NCBI GenBank assembly: GCA_947305005.1
Contig: CAMZCM010000015.1
Span: 1 to 64,000, forward strand
Reading direction: 5' to 3'
DNA length: 64,000 nt
DNA from: an uncultured Prevotellaceae bacterium
GTDB taxonomy: Bacteria > Bacteroidota > Bacteroidia > Bacteroidales > Bacteroidaceae
Shown: positions 52,518 to 61,047 of the stretch, piece by piece
How the letters are laid out: each line of letters opens with the position of its first letter
Numbering within the stretch: the stretch's first letter is position 1
Notes under the pieces: generated by a model
What the model was told of the DNA's origin: nothing
Seen by the model: only the letters and a program-made list of their open reading frames with translations
Databases searched by the model: none
Position numbers and translations under genes: made by a program

Positions 52518-54701
52518 TTATGTATGGTAGGTCGCCACGAGTTCCAGAATGTCGGCACCGTAGTCTTTGGCCGTTTTGTCACCGATACCAGGAATGGTCA
52601 GCAGCTCGTCGAAGGTGCGGGGTTGCATATTGGTAATGCCGATGATGGTGTGGATGGGCATAATATAGGAGGCGGGCAGTTTTTTCTGTGCTGCAATCGT
52701 TTTTCGCCAGGCGAGGATGTTGCGGTAGAGCGTCTGGTTGCGGATGACCTCGTAGTCGATAACAGCCTTGGCGCTACGAGATGAGCGCTTGCGAACGGGG
52801 GCATCGGAACCGATGGAGGCATCATCGGATAAGCTGAAGCCGATAGCCTTGCGCTTACGAGTCGCTTTCTTTTTCGTTGTCTCTTCGGTCATTGCGGCGC
52901 GCGCTTTGGCATCCCAGTAAGCATCAAGGGAGAATTCATTGATGCAGGCGATGAAAATGGCCATCTTCTCGTTGTAGTCGTTGCGGAGTGTCTTGTATTC
53001 GTTCTCCACCTGTTCGCGGATGCGGGCATTATCGATTTCCGGCAGTTCCTGTTCGAAGAGTTCACCTAAGCTCTGTGCCGTAGCTTTCGCATAGTAGGCC
53101 GTAGCCTTACGCACTCGCTCACGTAAGGAGTGGTTCTCGCTATAGGACTCAGACAGTGGCATCAGTTGATGAATCTGCTGTTGAAACTTCACACCTACGG
53201 CCATCAGTTCGCTATCTACTTGAGTCGCCATAGAGGCTACCATACGGGCATAGGCAGGGAAATAGTTGGAGAGGTGTTCGGCGGCCAGGCGAGAGAAGTA
53301 GCGAAGGCGCATGGAGATGGCGCTGAAATCAAAAATGTCGCACAGAATCGCCTCGATAAAGGAGCGGCGGTCTCGGATGTAGGTCTCGGCAGTGGGGATG
53401 CTCGCAGAGGCTTGGTCGTTGAACATCACAACATCAGGGTCCGTGGTGATGATGTCTGGAGTGATGGGCGTTGATAATACTAACCCTTCGAGTGTGCGGC
53501 AACGGGAAAGTGCCACATAGACCTGCCCATGGGAAAAGGCACGACCGGCATTGATGATAGCGCGGTCAAAGGTCAGTCCCTGGCTCTTATGAATGGTGAT
53601 GGCCCATGCCGTGCGAAGGGGAATCTGTGTAAACGTTCCTACGGTCTCTTCGCTGATGGTTCCTGTGGCGGCATCGGTTGTGTATTTGGTATTGGTCCAA
53701 GTGAGAGGCCCGACGACAATCTTGCTGCTACCGCAACGGACGGTGACCTTTTCGCCGTTGATCTCCTCGATGGTACCGATGCGTCCGTTGTAGAACGCTT
53801 TCGCTGTTGAAGGATCGTTTTTGCAGAACATCACCTGTGCACCGACCTTCAGTGTCAGTTGTGCATCGGTGGGGTGCGAGGTTTCAGGGAACTCGCCTGT
53901 GATTTTGGCGGTAAAGTTGACGGGTTCTGTAGGCAGCGCCTCAAGGTTCCGTGTGTTCAGCTGTTGTGCCTGATGGTTATGGGTAGTCAGGACAATCCAG
54001 TCTTCATCTGCTGGCGGCTGAAACTGAGGACGATAACGAGCGTTGAGCGCCTGCATGATAGCGGGTGTGAGACGATTGTCGCGCACCGTATTGAGAAGCT
54101 TGACAAAGTGATCGTCCTGCTGGCGATAAACGTGCTTGAGCTCTATATAGACGAAATCTGTCTGGGCTAGCGCTGTCGAAGAGAAGAAATAAGGAGTCTG
54201 ATAGAATTCTTTCAGGAGCGGCCATTCGGTATCTGTGGCCACGGGCGCTAACTGCTGCAGGTCACCGATGAGCAGCAGCTGAACACCACCGAAAGGTTTG
54301 GAACGGTCTTGGTAGCGACGTAGTACATCATCAATGGCGTCGAGCAGATCAGCTCGCACCATGGAAATCTCATCGATGACCAAGAGGTTCAAGGAACGGA
54401 GGATGTTGATTTTCTGCTTTGAGAACGTGTAATGGCTTTTGGTTTCGCGACCAGCAACCATCTTGCCAGGAAGAAACAGGCCTGGAGCCAGTTGGAAAAA
54501 TGAATGGATGGTGACACCGCCTGCATTGATAGCTGCTACGCCAGTAGGCGCAACCACAATCATGCGTTTCTTTGACTCTTCTTGCAGACGACGTAGAAAA
54601 GTGGTTTTCCCTGTGCCTGCCTTGCCCGTGAGGAATATGTTTCGGTGGGTGTAGAGTGCGTAGTTTCGTGCGAGCTCTAATTCAGCGTTGTTCGGTTCCA
54701 T
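52518..54701 (-). CDS. PIF1-like AAA/superfamily 1 helicase with C-terminal HRDC domain
   Basis: A 727-residue DNA helicase. Motif I (Walker A) FLTGKAGTGKTTFLRRL near residue 23, VAPTGVAAINAGGVTIHSFF near 50 and DEXX-type LLVIDEISMVRADLLD near 107. LLIGDLQQLAPV follows near 140, and the C-terminal RecA-like AWAITIHKSQGLTFDRAIINAGRAFSHGQVYVALSRC near 375. An HRDC domain ends the protein (about 650-725, with FDELLTIPGIGDKTAKDYG). Start MEPNNAELEL at 54701; the longer frame reads through a 7-bp repeat array. Likely acts on DNA structures such as forks, R-loops or G-quadruplexes. Confidence 0.92.
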   Translation of the reverse strand: MEPNNAELELARNYALYTHRNIFLTGKAGTGKTTFLRRLQEESKKRMIVVAPTGVAAINAGGVTIHSFFQLAPGLFLPGKMVAGRETKSHYTFSKQKINILRSLNLLVIDEISMVRADLLDAIDDVLRRYQDRSKPFGGVQLLLIGDLQQLAPVATDTEWPLLKEFYQTPYFFSSTALAQTDFVYIELKHVYRQQDDHFVKLLNTVRDNRLTPAIMQALNARYRPQFQPPADEDWIVLTTHNHQAQQLNTRNLEALPTEPVNFTAKITGEFPETSHPTDAQLTLKVGAQVMFCKNDPSTAKAFYNGRIGTIEEINGEKVTVRCGSSKIVVGPLTWTNTKYTTDAATGTISEETVGTFTQIPLRTAWAITIHKSQGLTFDRAIINAGRAFSHGQVYVALSRCRTLEGLVLSTPITPDIITTDPDVVMFNDQASASIPTAETYIRDRRSFIEAILCDIFDFSAISMRLRYFSRLAAEHLSNYFPAYARMVASMATQVDSELMAVGVKFQQQIHQLMPLSESYSENHSLRERVRKATAYYAKATAQSLGELFEQELPEIDNARIREQVENEYKTLRNDYNEKMAIFIACINEFSLDAYWDAKARAAMTEETTKKKATRKRKAIGFSLSDDASIGSDAPVRKRSSRSAKAVIDYEVIRNQTLYRNILAWRKTIAAQKKLPASYIMPIHTIIGITNMQPRTFDELLTIPGIGDKTAKDYGADILELVATYHT

Positions 54702-54706
54702 GTGTG

Positions 54707-54714
54707 CAAAGGTA
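54707..54714 (-). promoter_or_regulatory. -7 box of PIF1-like gene (near-leaderless)
   Basis: The minus strand reads TACCTTTG followed by CACAC and ATG at 54701, leaving almost no 5' UTR. Confidence 0.6.
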
Positions 54715-54719
54715 AGGAA

Positions 54720-54750
54720 AAGTTGAAAGTTGAAAGATGAAAGATGAAAG
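54720..54750. repeat. Heptanucleotide array upstream of PIF1-like gene
   Basis: Units AAGTTGA, AAGTTGA, AAGATGA, AAGATGA, AAGTTTT on the plus strand. Roughly inverted relative to the array at 54787-54821, both lying between two divergent promoters. Confidence 0.8.
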
Positions 54751-54786
54751 TTTTTTGAGGAAAACATATCATTTTTCTCTTTTCCC

Positions 54787-54821
54787 TTTTCATTTTTCAT
54801 CTTTCGTTTTTCATTTTTCAC
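54787..54821. repeat. Heptanucleotide array upstream of nitroreductase gene
   Basis: Units TTTTCAT, TTTTCAT, CTTTCGT, TTTTCAT, TTTTCAC. Ends 9 bp before the TACCTTTG -7 box of the nitroreductase gene. Confidence 0.8.
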
Positions 54822-54830
54822 TTAAATCTG

Positions 54831-54838
54831 TACCTTTG
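54831..54838 (+). promoter_or_regulatory. -7 box of nitroreductase operon
   Basis: TACCTTTG, an exact TAnnTTTG match, 46 bp before the ATG at 54884. The region where a -33 box should be is occupied by the 7-bp array. Confidence 0.55.
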
Positions 54839-54883
54839 CACTCGCAGAAACAAAAATCAAGATTCAAAAATCAATTAAGGTAT

Positions 54884-55411
54884 ATGGAAAGCTTTTCTGA
54901 ATTGGTCAGGCTGCGTCGCTCAATGCGCAAGTTCACAGAAGAACAACTGACGCCGGACGAGGTGACAACGCTTCTGAAGAGTGCTTTAATGGCGCCCTCC
55001 AGCAAAGGTAAACATGCTTGGCATTTCATTCTCGTGGATGACAAGGAGATGCTCAAGGCTTTGTCGGGTGTGAAAACAGTAGGTTCTGATTGGCTGGAAG
55101 GTGCTCCCTTGGCCATCGTGGTCGTTGGTGACCCCTCGGAAAGCGATGTGTGGATTGAGGATGCCAGTGTCGCAACGACCATTCTGTTGTATCAGGCTGA
55201 AGATCTTGGGCTTGGTGCTTGTTGGGTACAGATTCGCAAACGCTATAATCCCGAGGGTATTCCATCAGATACATTGGTGCGCGACTTGCTGAATATACCA
55301 GAGCCGCTTCGTGTCCTGTCCATTGTTGCCGTAGGGCATAAGGGGATGGAACGCAAGCCTTTCAATGAGGATCGCTTGCTGTGGGAAAAGACCCACGTAG
55401 ATAAGTTCTGA
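54884..55411 (+). CDS. Nitroreductase-family flavoprotein
   Basis: A 175-residue FMN-dependent oxidoreductase. N-terminal LVRLRRSMRKFTEEQL near residue 7 (FMN-binding Arg-Arg-Ser), MAPSSKGKHAWHFILV near 37 and the C-terminal GLGACWVQIRKR near 112. The start MESFSELVRL is chosen because an upstream frame reads through a repeat array. Physiological substrates may be quinones, nitro compounds or flavins. It heads a plus-strand run with the DUF2520 gene 2 bp behind. Confidence 0.92.
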   Translation: MESFSELVRLRRSMRKFTEEQLTPDEVTTLLKSALMAPSSKGKHAWHFILVDDKEMLKALSGVKTVGSDWLEGAPLAIVVVGDPSESDVWIEDASVATTILLYQAEDLGLGACWVQIRKRYNPEGIPSDTLVRDLLNIPEPLRVLSIVAVGHKGMERKPFNEDRLLWEKTHVDKF

Positions 55412-55413
55412 AG

Positions 55414-56202
55414 ATGAAGGTTGCAGTCATCGGAGCTGGCCGTGTTGCCACGAATCTCGTACTTGCCTTGCAGCAGAGTGGGGTAGAAGTGGTGGAAGTA
55501 TGGAGCAAAAACCGTACTTCTGCAGAGGCGTTGGCCCAGCGTGTGGGCTGCAAGGCTGCCTGGGGCGATTTCAGCGGTGTCGTGTGTGATGCAGATCTAT
55601 ATCTGCTGTCGGTAAAGGATTCTGCTTTGCCGGAGGTGATTCGTCAGTTGCATAGTGGTCGCGAGGAGGCCCTTTTTGCGCATACGGCAGGTTCTATGCC
55701 CCTCTCACTCTTTGCAGATGCAGGTCATAAACGTGGTGGCGTTTTTTATCCGATGCAGACGTTTTCCAAAGAACGAACCGTTGATTTCTCTACTGTTCAT
55801 TTTTTTGTTGAGGCTACGCAAGGGTCTGATACTCAACAACTGATGTCTTTGGCTGTGATGCTGACAGGTCATGAGGAGTATGTTCACTCTTCTACTTCAG
55901 CTTCGCGCCGACAGTTGCATCTCGCAGCTGTCTTTGCCTGTAATTTTGCCAATCATTGTTGCACGGTGGCGGATGATATCCTCAGAGACAATGGCATAGA
56001 TTTCTCAGTGATGCTCCCGCTCATTGAAGAGACGGTGGCTAAACTGCATGAATTGTCGCCTGCTGAGGCACAGACGGGACCGGCCGTCCGAAGGGATGAG
56101 AATGTGATGGGGTTGCAGCGCGCTATGCTTTCCCATCGTCCGGATTTGCAACAACTCTATACGTTACTATCACAAAGTATTCAACGCTATGATAAACTAT
56201 GA
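55414..56202 (+). CDS. Rossmann-fold NAD(P)-binding protein with DUF2520 domain
   Basis: A 262-residue protein. N-terminal dinucleotide-binding [24 protein letters not shown] (GxGxxA), then [12 protein letters not shown] near 69 and [32 protein letters not shown] near 90. A helical C-terminal DUF2520 region follows ([24 protein letters not shown] near 152). Resembles pyrroline-5-carboxylate/6-phosphogluconate-type dehydrogenases; the substrate is unknown. Overlaps the KdsC-like gene by 14 bp. Confidence 0.88.
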   Translation: MKVAVIGAGRVATNLVLALQQSGVEVVEVWSKNRTSAEALAQRVGCKAAWGDFSGVVCDADLYLLSVKDSALPEVIRQLHSGREEALFAHTAGSMPLSLFADAGHKRGGVFYPMQTFSKERTVDFSTVHFFVEATQGSDTQQLMSLAVMLTGHEEYVHSSTSASRRQLHLAAVFACNFANHCCTVADDILRDNGIDFSVMLPLIEETVAKLHELSPAEAQTGPAVRRDENVMGLQRAMLSHRPDLQQLYTLLSQSIQRYDKL

Positions 56203-56707
56203 CTTAACGAAGATAAGAGCCTTGCTCTTCGACATAGACGGCGTGCTCAGTGCCGAGACCATTTCACAAGGCCTCGACGGCGAACCAGTCCGCACTGTGA
56301 ACATCAAAGACGGCTACGCTCTTCGTCTGGCGCAGATGAGCGGTCTGCACATCGCCATCATCACGGGTGCCCGTCCTGAGGCCATCCGTCGGCGCTATGA
56401 GCTCTTGGGTATTAAGGATATCTTCCTCTCTTGCTCCGTCAAGATGGAGACTTATGAAAAGCTGAAAGCCAAGTATGATCTCAACGATGAAGAGGTGCTC
56501 TATATGGGCGATGATATTCCCGATTATGAGATCATGAGTCGTGTAGGCTGTCCCGTATGTCCTGCCGATGCGGCCCCTGAAATCAAAGCCATCTCCGTTT
56601 ATATCAGTCACTTGAAAGGTGGCTACGGATGTGGACGCGATGTGGTGGAACAAGTGCTGAAAGCACAGGGAAAGTGGATGTCAGATCGTAAAGCATTTGG
56701 CTGGTAA
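56189..56707 (+). CDS. kdsC: KdsC-like HAD phosphatase (KDO 8-phosphate phosphatase)
   Basis: A 172-residue C0-type HAD phosphatase without cap, the KdsC size. The nucleophile motif [10 protein letters not shown] lies near residue 13, motif [14 protein letters not shown] near 55, the motif III lysine in [10 protein letters not shown] near 83 and motif [21 protein letters not shown] near 101. It removes phosphate from KDO 8-phosphate on the way to lipid A core sugar. Related enzymes act on other sugar acids (KDN, NeuNAc 9-P), so the exact substrate is likely but not certain. Co-translated with the DUF2520 gene. Confidence 0.9.
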   Translation: MINYDLTKIRALLFDIDGVLSAETISQGLDGEPVRTVNIKDGYALRLAQMSGLHIAIITGARPEAIRRRYELLGIKDIFLSCSVKMETYEKLKAKYDLNDEEVLYMGDDIPDYEIMSRVGCPVCPADAAPEIKAISVYISHLKGGYGCGRDVVEQVLKAQGKWMSDRKAFGW

Positions 56708-56715
56708 CCAACCAA

Positions 56716-57315
56716 ATGCTTTACTTAACAATTGAAACATTGAAATATAAATTAATATTAGCATCTAACTCCCCTCGTCGTCGCGAGCTCTTAGGCGGCC
56801 TTGGCCTTGATTTCGAGATACGTGTGCTTCCTGGTATCGACGAGAGTCATCCTGCGGACTTGCAGGGTGGAGATATACCTCTTTATATTAGTAAGGAGAA
56901 GGCAAACGCCTACATCGGGCAGTTGCGTGATGACGAATTGCTGATTACAGCAGATACCATCGTTTGGCTGGACGGCGAAGTGTTGGAGAAACCTAAGGAC
57001 GAAGCCGATGCCTGCCTGATGCTTCACAAACTATCTGGCAAGACACATCAGGTGTTCACAGGTGTCTGTCTGACCACCACGAAGAAACAGGTTGCGTTCT
57101 CCTGCCGCTCCGATGTCACCTTCTGTCAGCTGTCAGACGATGAGATTAATTACTATGTTCAGCACTATCGTCCGCTTGACAAAGCTGGCGCTTATGGCGT
57201 TCAGGAATGGATAGGATATGTGGGCGTAGAACGCATTGAGGGCTCCTTCTTCAATGTCGTAGGTCTGCCTGTGCAACGTTTATATAAAGCATTAAAACAA
57301 AACTTTAATATATGA
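56716..57315 (+). CDS. maf: Maf-family nucleoside triphosphate pyrophosphatase
   Basis: A 199-residue Maf protein that hydrolyses non-canonical or dTTP/UTP nucleotides. Motifs: LILASNSPRRRELLGGLGLDFEI near residue 13, ITADTIVWLDGEVLEKP near 75, SGKTHQVFTGV near 107 and DKAGAYGVQEWIG near 155. The conserved Asp and Lys/Gln positions of YhdE-type dTTP/UTPases are present. Overlaps the next gene by 4 bp (ATGA). Confidence 0.94.
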   Translation: MLYLTIETLKYKLILASNSPRRRELLGGLGLDFEIRVLPGIDESHPADLQGGDIPLYISKEKANAYIGQLRDDELLITADTIVWLDGEVLEKPKDEADACLMLHKLSGKTHQVFTGVCLTTTKKQVAFSCRSDVTFCQLSDDEINYYVQHYRPLDKAGAYGVQEWIGYVGVERIEGSFFNVVGLPVQRLYKALKQNFNI

Positions 57316-57749
57316 AATTCAAAACATTGATAACCTTGCTGTTGCCTGTAGTTGTAGTGGCAATATTCCTCTCTTGTGAAGAGGATAAAGAAGAGTATGT
57401 TCATCCTATCTTTGGCAAGATGATACAAGAACCCAATAAGGTATTACCTGGTGAGGTCGTTACATTGACAGTCCCTCAGCAACAGAAAGGAAATGGCATA
57501 GAGAAAACGACCTATACTTGGACCTTTAAGGCGCTTGTTCCTGCAGAGGGATCTATCAAGGATACTGTGTTTATAGAACGTACCAATTATGATGGTTATG
57601 GCAAAGCAGATCCTGTTCTTAAGTTCCGCGTTCCGAGCACTTGCACAGCAGGTTCCTACAAAGTCCAATTGAGAGCAGAATATTCTGGTTATATCGGCAA
57701 TAACCTATGGGATGAAGCATCAACGTGGGGCACACTAATCATTCAATAA
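57312..57749 (+). CDS. Small lipoprotein of unknown function
   Basis: A 145-residue protein with a lipoprotein signal (KTLITLLLPVVVVAIFLSC, lipobox LSC near residue 22) and an acidic stretch EEDKEE right after it, the kind of acidic motif associated with surface export in Bacteroidota. The rest looks like one Ig-like beta sandwich (PGEVVTLTVPQQQKGNG, then YTWTFKALVP). Coupled to maf upstream and 3 bp from an M64 peptidase downstream; it may work with that peptidase. Confidence 0.75.
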   Translation: MKFKTLITLLLPVVVVAIFLSCEEDKEEYVHPIFGKMIQEPNKVLPGEVVTLTVPQQQKGNGIEKTTYTWTFKALVPAEGSIKDTVFIERTNYDGYGKADPVLKFRVPSTCTAGSYKVQLRAEYSGYIGNNLWDEASTWGTLIIQ

Positions 57750-57752
57750 ACG

Positions 57753-59048
57753 ATGATGTATAAGCATTTCTTTCTCTTACTCGTTGCCTCCCTATTGGCT
57801 CCTATGGCCTTTGCCCGACCTGTTGTCTTTGACGAAGTTTTTACAGATTCCACACTTCGTCTTGACTATATCTTCTCGGGAACCAATAAAACACAGCATA
57901 TCGCCTTGACCGCTTTGTCCAAGACGGCTGGGTGGTTTGGCCGTCGCCATCAGTTGGACCGTCTCCTGTTGAGAGGAAACGGGCAGTTGACAATGGTTGA
58001 CCCGGCCACGGGCGACACGGTTTATTGTCATTCCTTTTCTACGCTTTTCCAGGAGTGGCAATCTACGGAAGAAGCCACCAAGCTGGAAAGGAGTTTTGAG
58101 AATCCCTTCATCGTCCCTTTACCCAAGCGACCTGTCGATGTCATCTGTACCCTCACGGATGTCCACAACCGCGTCACATCGCAGTTGCGTCATCACATAG
58201 ATCCGGCTGACATTCTGATTCGCGACCGTAGTGTTGAGCAGCAGACTCCTTGGCGCTATATCCGCAAAGCCGGCGATTCACGCGACTGTATTGATGTGGC
58301 TTTTGTAGCAGAGGGATTTGCAGAGGATCAGATGGATGACTTCCTGGCGATGTGCGACAGTAGCATCCAGGCGCTGACGGCTCATGAGCCCTATCGATCT
58401 CTCATAGATCGCTTCAATTTCGTCGCTGTGATGCCTGTATCAAGGCAGAATGGCGTTTCTATTCCTCGACGGAATGTATGGTTTGATACGGCGCTGAGCT
58501 CGCATTATGATACCTTTTACACGGATCGCTATCTGACCATCCCTTCTGTGGGTCGCCTCTATGACCTCTGTACTGGAATCCCCTTCGAGCATTTCATCAT
58601 CTTGGCCAATACAACCGAATATGGTGGCGGCGGCATCTTCAACTGTTATACCATTGCTTCGGCCAAAAGCCCTCGCGCGAAGCTGGAGGTGATAGTGCAT
58701 GAGTTCGGTCACAGCTTCGGCGGTTTGGGCGACGAGTACTATTATGACGATATGTATGATACCTGGTACCCGGATGATACAGAGCCGTGGGAGCCTAACC
58801 TCACGACTCTTGTGGATTTTGACAGCAAATGGAAGGATATGCTTCCTGCTGGCACGAAGATTCCCACAAAGCCTTCTGGCAAGAACCTGACGACGGAAGT
58901 GGGTGTCTATGAAGGTGGTGGTTATCAGAGTAAAGGTGTTTATCGCCCAACGCAGGAGTGCCGCATGAAAATCAATCAGGTGAAGGAGTTCTGTCCTGTC
59001 TGTCAGCGTGCCATTCGCAGACTTGTTGATTACTATACAAAACCATAA
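57753..59048 (+). CDS. Secreted M64-family metallopeptidase
   Basis: A 431-residue exported protease with signal peptide (KHFFLLLVASLLAPMAFA). The zinc site is HEFGHSFGGLGDEYY near residue 316 (HExxH-like HEFGH plus GDE), the M64 signature first seen in a Clostridium IgA peptidase. An N-terminal beta-rich domain (about 25-170) precedes it, and C-terminal CRMKINQVKEFCPVCQRAI may be stabilised by cysteines. The substrate is unknown; cleavage of IgA is known for the clostridial relative only. Confidence 0.92.
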   Translation: MMYKHFFLLLVASLLAPMAFARPVVFDEVFTDSTLRLDYIFSGTNKTQHIALTALSKTAGWFGRRHQLDRLLLRGNGQLTMVDPATGDTVYCHSFSTLFQEWQSTEEATKLERSFENPFIVPLPKRPVDVICTLTDVHNRVTSQLRHHIDPADILIRDRSVEQQTPWRYIRKAGDSRDCIDVAFVAEGFAEDQMDDFLAMCDSSIQALTAHEPYRSLIDRFNFVAVMPVSRQNGVSIPRRNVWFDTALSSHYDTFYTDRYLTIPSVGRLYDLCTGIPFEHFIILANTTEYGGGGIFNCYTIASAKSPRAKLEVIVHEFGHSFGGLGDEYYYDDMYDTWYPDDTEPWEPNLTTLVDFDSKWKDMLPAGTKIPTKPSGKNLTTEVGVYEGGGYQSKGVYRPTQECRMKINQVKEFCPVCQRAIRRLVDYYTKP

Positions 59049-59051
59049 ATT

Positions 59052-59978
59052 ATGAATGTGAAGGTCAAAGGAGTCACACTCGGGAGTATCGCAGCTGCCA
59101 GTTACGGTTTGAATCCCTTGTTTGCATTGCCGCTGTATGCAGATGGCATGTCGGCCGATTCCATGCTTTTCTTCCGTTACGTCTTTGCCATCCTGATGAT
59201 GGGGGGTATGATGACCATTCAGGGAAAGAGTTTCCGTTTGCACAGGAGACAGCTTTTCTCTGTGGCGTTGATGGGTATTGTCTTCAGCGCTTCGTCGCTG
59301 CTCCTTTTCCTCAGCTATCAGTATATGGATGCAGGCATCGCTTCCACCATTCTTTTTGCCTATCCGCTGTTGGTGGCGCTCATCATGTGGCTGGTCTTTC
59401 ATGAGCGGGCGAGCTTACTGACTTGGGTGTGTATTGTGATGGCCTTCATCGGCATCGCCTTGCTCTATCGTGGTAAACCCGATGCCCCCTTATCTACTAT
59501 CGGTGTGGTGTTGGTGTTGTTATCATCGCTCAGCTATGCCATTTATATCGTTGGCGTGAACCGTTCTGTGCTGAAGAAAATGGATTCCAGTACGCTCACT
59601 TTCTATGCTTTGCTCTTCGGTTCCAGCCTTTATATCATCCGTTTGACGGGCATTGATCTCGATGCGGCTTCCTTCACTTTTTCTTTGCAGTTGCCCCACA
59701 ATCATTGGCTATGGGTGAATCTCGTGTGCCTGGCCTTGTTCCCCACGATTATCTCGTTGGTGACCATGAACCTCAGTATTCACTATATCGGTTCTACGTC
59801 AGCTGCTATCCTCGGAGCTTTGGAACCGATTACCGCTCTCGTGATCGGCGTGTGTGTCTTTGGCGAGACTTTAACACCTCGTATTATTCTCGGCATTGTC
59901 TTGGTGCTGGCGGCTGTCACGTTATTGGTGGCTGGTAAGAAGCTACTAAGCCTTTTAAAAGTGAAAAGTGAAGAATGA
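59052..59978 (+). CDS. EamA/DMT-family transporter
   Basis: A 308-residue inner-membrane protein with ten hydrophobic segments in two EamA halves. The first half has AAASYGLNPLFALPLYADGMSADSMLFFRYVFA near residue 11, and the second ends PITALVIGVCVFGETLTPRIILGIVLVLAAVTLL. Exports or imports small metabolites; the substrate is not predictable. Last gene of the plus-strand run starting at 54884; its tail is followed by a 7-bp array. Confidence 0.92.
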   Translation: MNVKVKGVTLGSIAAASYGLNPLFALPLYADGMSADSMLFFRYVFAILMMGGMMTIQGKSFRLHRRQLFSVALMGIVFSASSLLLFLSYQYMDAGIASTILFAYPLLVALIMWLVFHERASLLTWVCIVMAFIGIALLYRGKPDAPLSTIGVVLVLLSSLSYAIYIVGVNRSVLKKMDSSTLTFYALLFGSSLYIIRLTGIDLDAASFTFSLQLPHNHWLWVNLVCLALFPTIISLVTMNLSIHYIGSTSAAILGALEPITALVIGVCVFGETLTPRIILGIVLVLAAVTLLVAGKKLLSLLKVKSEE

Positions 59979-59986
59979 AAGAGTGA
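59959..59986. repeat. Heptanucleotide array at end of EamA gene
   Basis: Units AAGTGAA, AAGTGAA, GAATGAA, AGAGTGA. Encodes the last residues KVKSEE and the stop of the EamA gene. Confidence 0.7.
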
Positions 59987-59997
59987 AAAATAAGAGT

Positions 59998-60005
59998 TAC
60001 TTTTG
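59998..60005 (+). promoter_or_regulatory. -7 box of GH43 gene
   Basis: TACTTTTG matches TAnnTTTG and lies 29 bp before the GTG start at 60035. No -33 TTTG was found. Confidence 0.5.
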
Positions 60006-60034
60006 TTAATCGTTTAATTGTTAATCCATTCATC

Positions 60035-61030
60035 GTGTCCCGTCATTTTATCTATTTATTATTTATCATCTGTTATTTCTCCTTTGCTCCCGCTTCTGCC
60101 CAACCGCGTTTTCCACGCTATCGCGAAGGAGTGCCAACGGACAGCATCCGCTTGAGCGACCCCTTTATCCTTGCTGATTCTGCTACGCATACTTATTATA
60201 TGACGGGGACAGGTGGGTTGATGTGGACATCGAAGAACCTGCGGACGTGGGATGGTCCCCGTAATGTCGTTGAGTTAGACACTACCTCATGGATGGGGCG
60301 TCACCCTCAGATATGGGCGGCTGAGTTGCATCATTACAAAGGTAAGTATTATTATTTTGCAACCTTCACCAATAATGCTATCACTATTGATTCTGTCGCA
60401 GGTCGCCGCATTCCGCGTCGCGCCTGTCATATCTTGGTGAGCGATAAACCAGATGGCCCTTATCGTCCGATGCAAGACCCTGTTTATCTTCCAGCCTTCA
60501 AACCAACCCTTGATGCCACCTTGTGGATTGATACTGACGGACTTCCTTATATGGTGTATTGTCATGAATGGTTGCAGAATGGCAATGGTACTGTGGAGAA
60601 GATTCGTCTGACAGACGATCTCAGCGGGAGCGTAGGATATGGACAAGTAATGTTCCTTGCCAGTGATAGCCCTTGGAGTCGCGACGATAACGGCACAGGA
60701 CCAAACATCGTTACGGATGGCCCTTGGCTCTTCCGCACTCAAAGCGGACGGCTCGGCTGCTTATGGACCAGTTGGGTCGGAAAGGATTATACGATGGGTG
60801 TTGCTTATAGCAAAAGCGGAACGCTCGATGGCCCTTGGGTGCAGGAAAAGAAACCCATTACGCCTCCGAATTACGGACACGGGATGATGTTTGAGGATTG
60901 GGTTGGACATCTGCTTTTGGTGTTGCACGAGCATCGAGAAGTCAATGGCCGTACTGTTCGTACGCCACATTTCTTCTTGATGGACAACGAAGGTGACCGT
61001 CTTCGTCCCATTGCCAATTTCATACCATAA
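60035..61030 (+). CDS. Secreted GH43-family glycoside hydrolase
   Basis: A 331-residue enzyme, five-bladed beta-propeller type, likely an arabinofuranosidase or xylosidase. It starts at a GTG with signal peptide (FIYLLFIICYFSFAPASAQ). The catalytic Asp base is probably in RLSDPFILAD near residue 40, the pKa-modulating Asp in LDATLWIDTDGLPYMVYCHEW near 168 and the catalytic Glu in HEW near 188. A later HGMMFEDWVGHLLLVLHEHRE holds a conserved His. Matches the arabinose/xylose genes at the other end of the window. Confidence 0.88.
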   Translation: MSRHFIYLLFIICYFSFAPASAQPRFPRYREGVPTDSIRLSDPFILADSATHTYYMTGTGGLMWTSKNLRTWDGPRNVVELDTTSWMGRHPQIWAAELHHYKGKYYYFATFTNNAITIDSVAGRRIPRRACHILVSDKPDGPYRPMQDPVYLPAFKPTLDATLWIDTDGLPYMVYCHEWLQNGNGTVEKIRLTDDLSGSVGYGQVMFLASDSPWSRDDNGTGPNIVTDGPWLFRTQSGRLGCLWTSWVGKDYTMGVAYSKSGTLDGPWVQEKKPITPPNYGHGMMFEDWVGHLLLVLHEHREVNGRTVRTPHFFLMDNEGDRLRPIANFIP

Positions 61031-61047
61031 GAGAATAGAGGAATAGT

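Noticed and set aside
54737-54883. N-terminal extension of the nitroreductase frame
   Set aside because: It reads through a 7-bp array and crosses the -7 box at 54831; the family start at 54884 fits better.
58440-59402. Long minus-strand open frame opposite the M64 peptidase and EamA genes
   Set aside because: The sense strand codes for two clear families; the antisense product has no signature.
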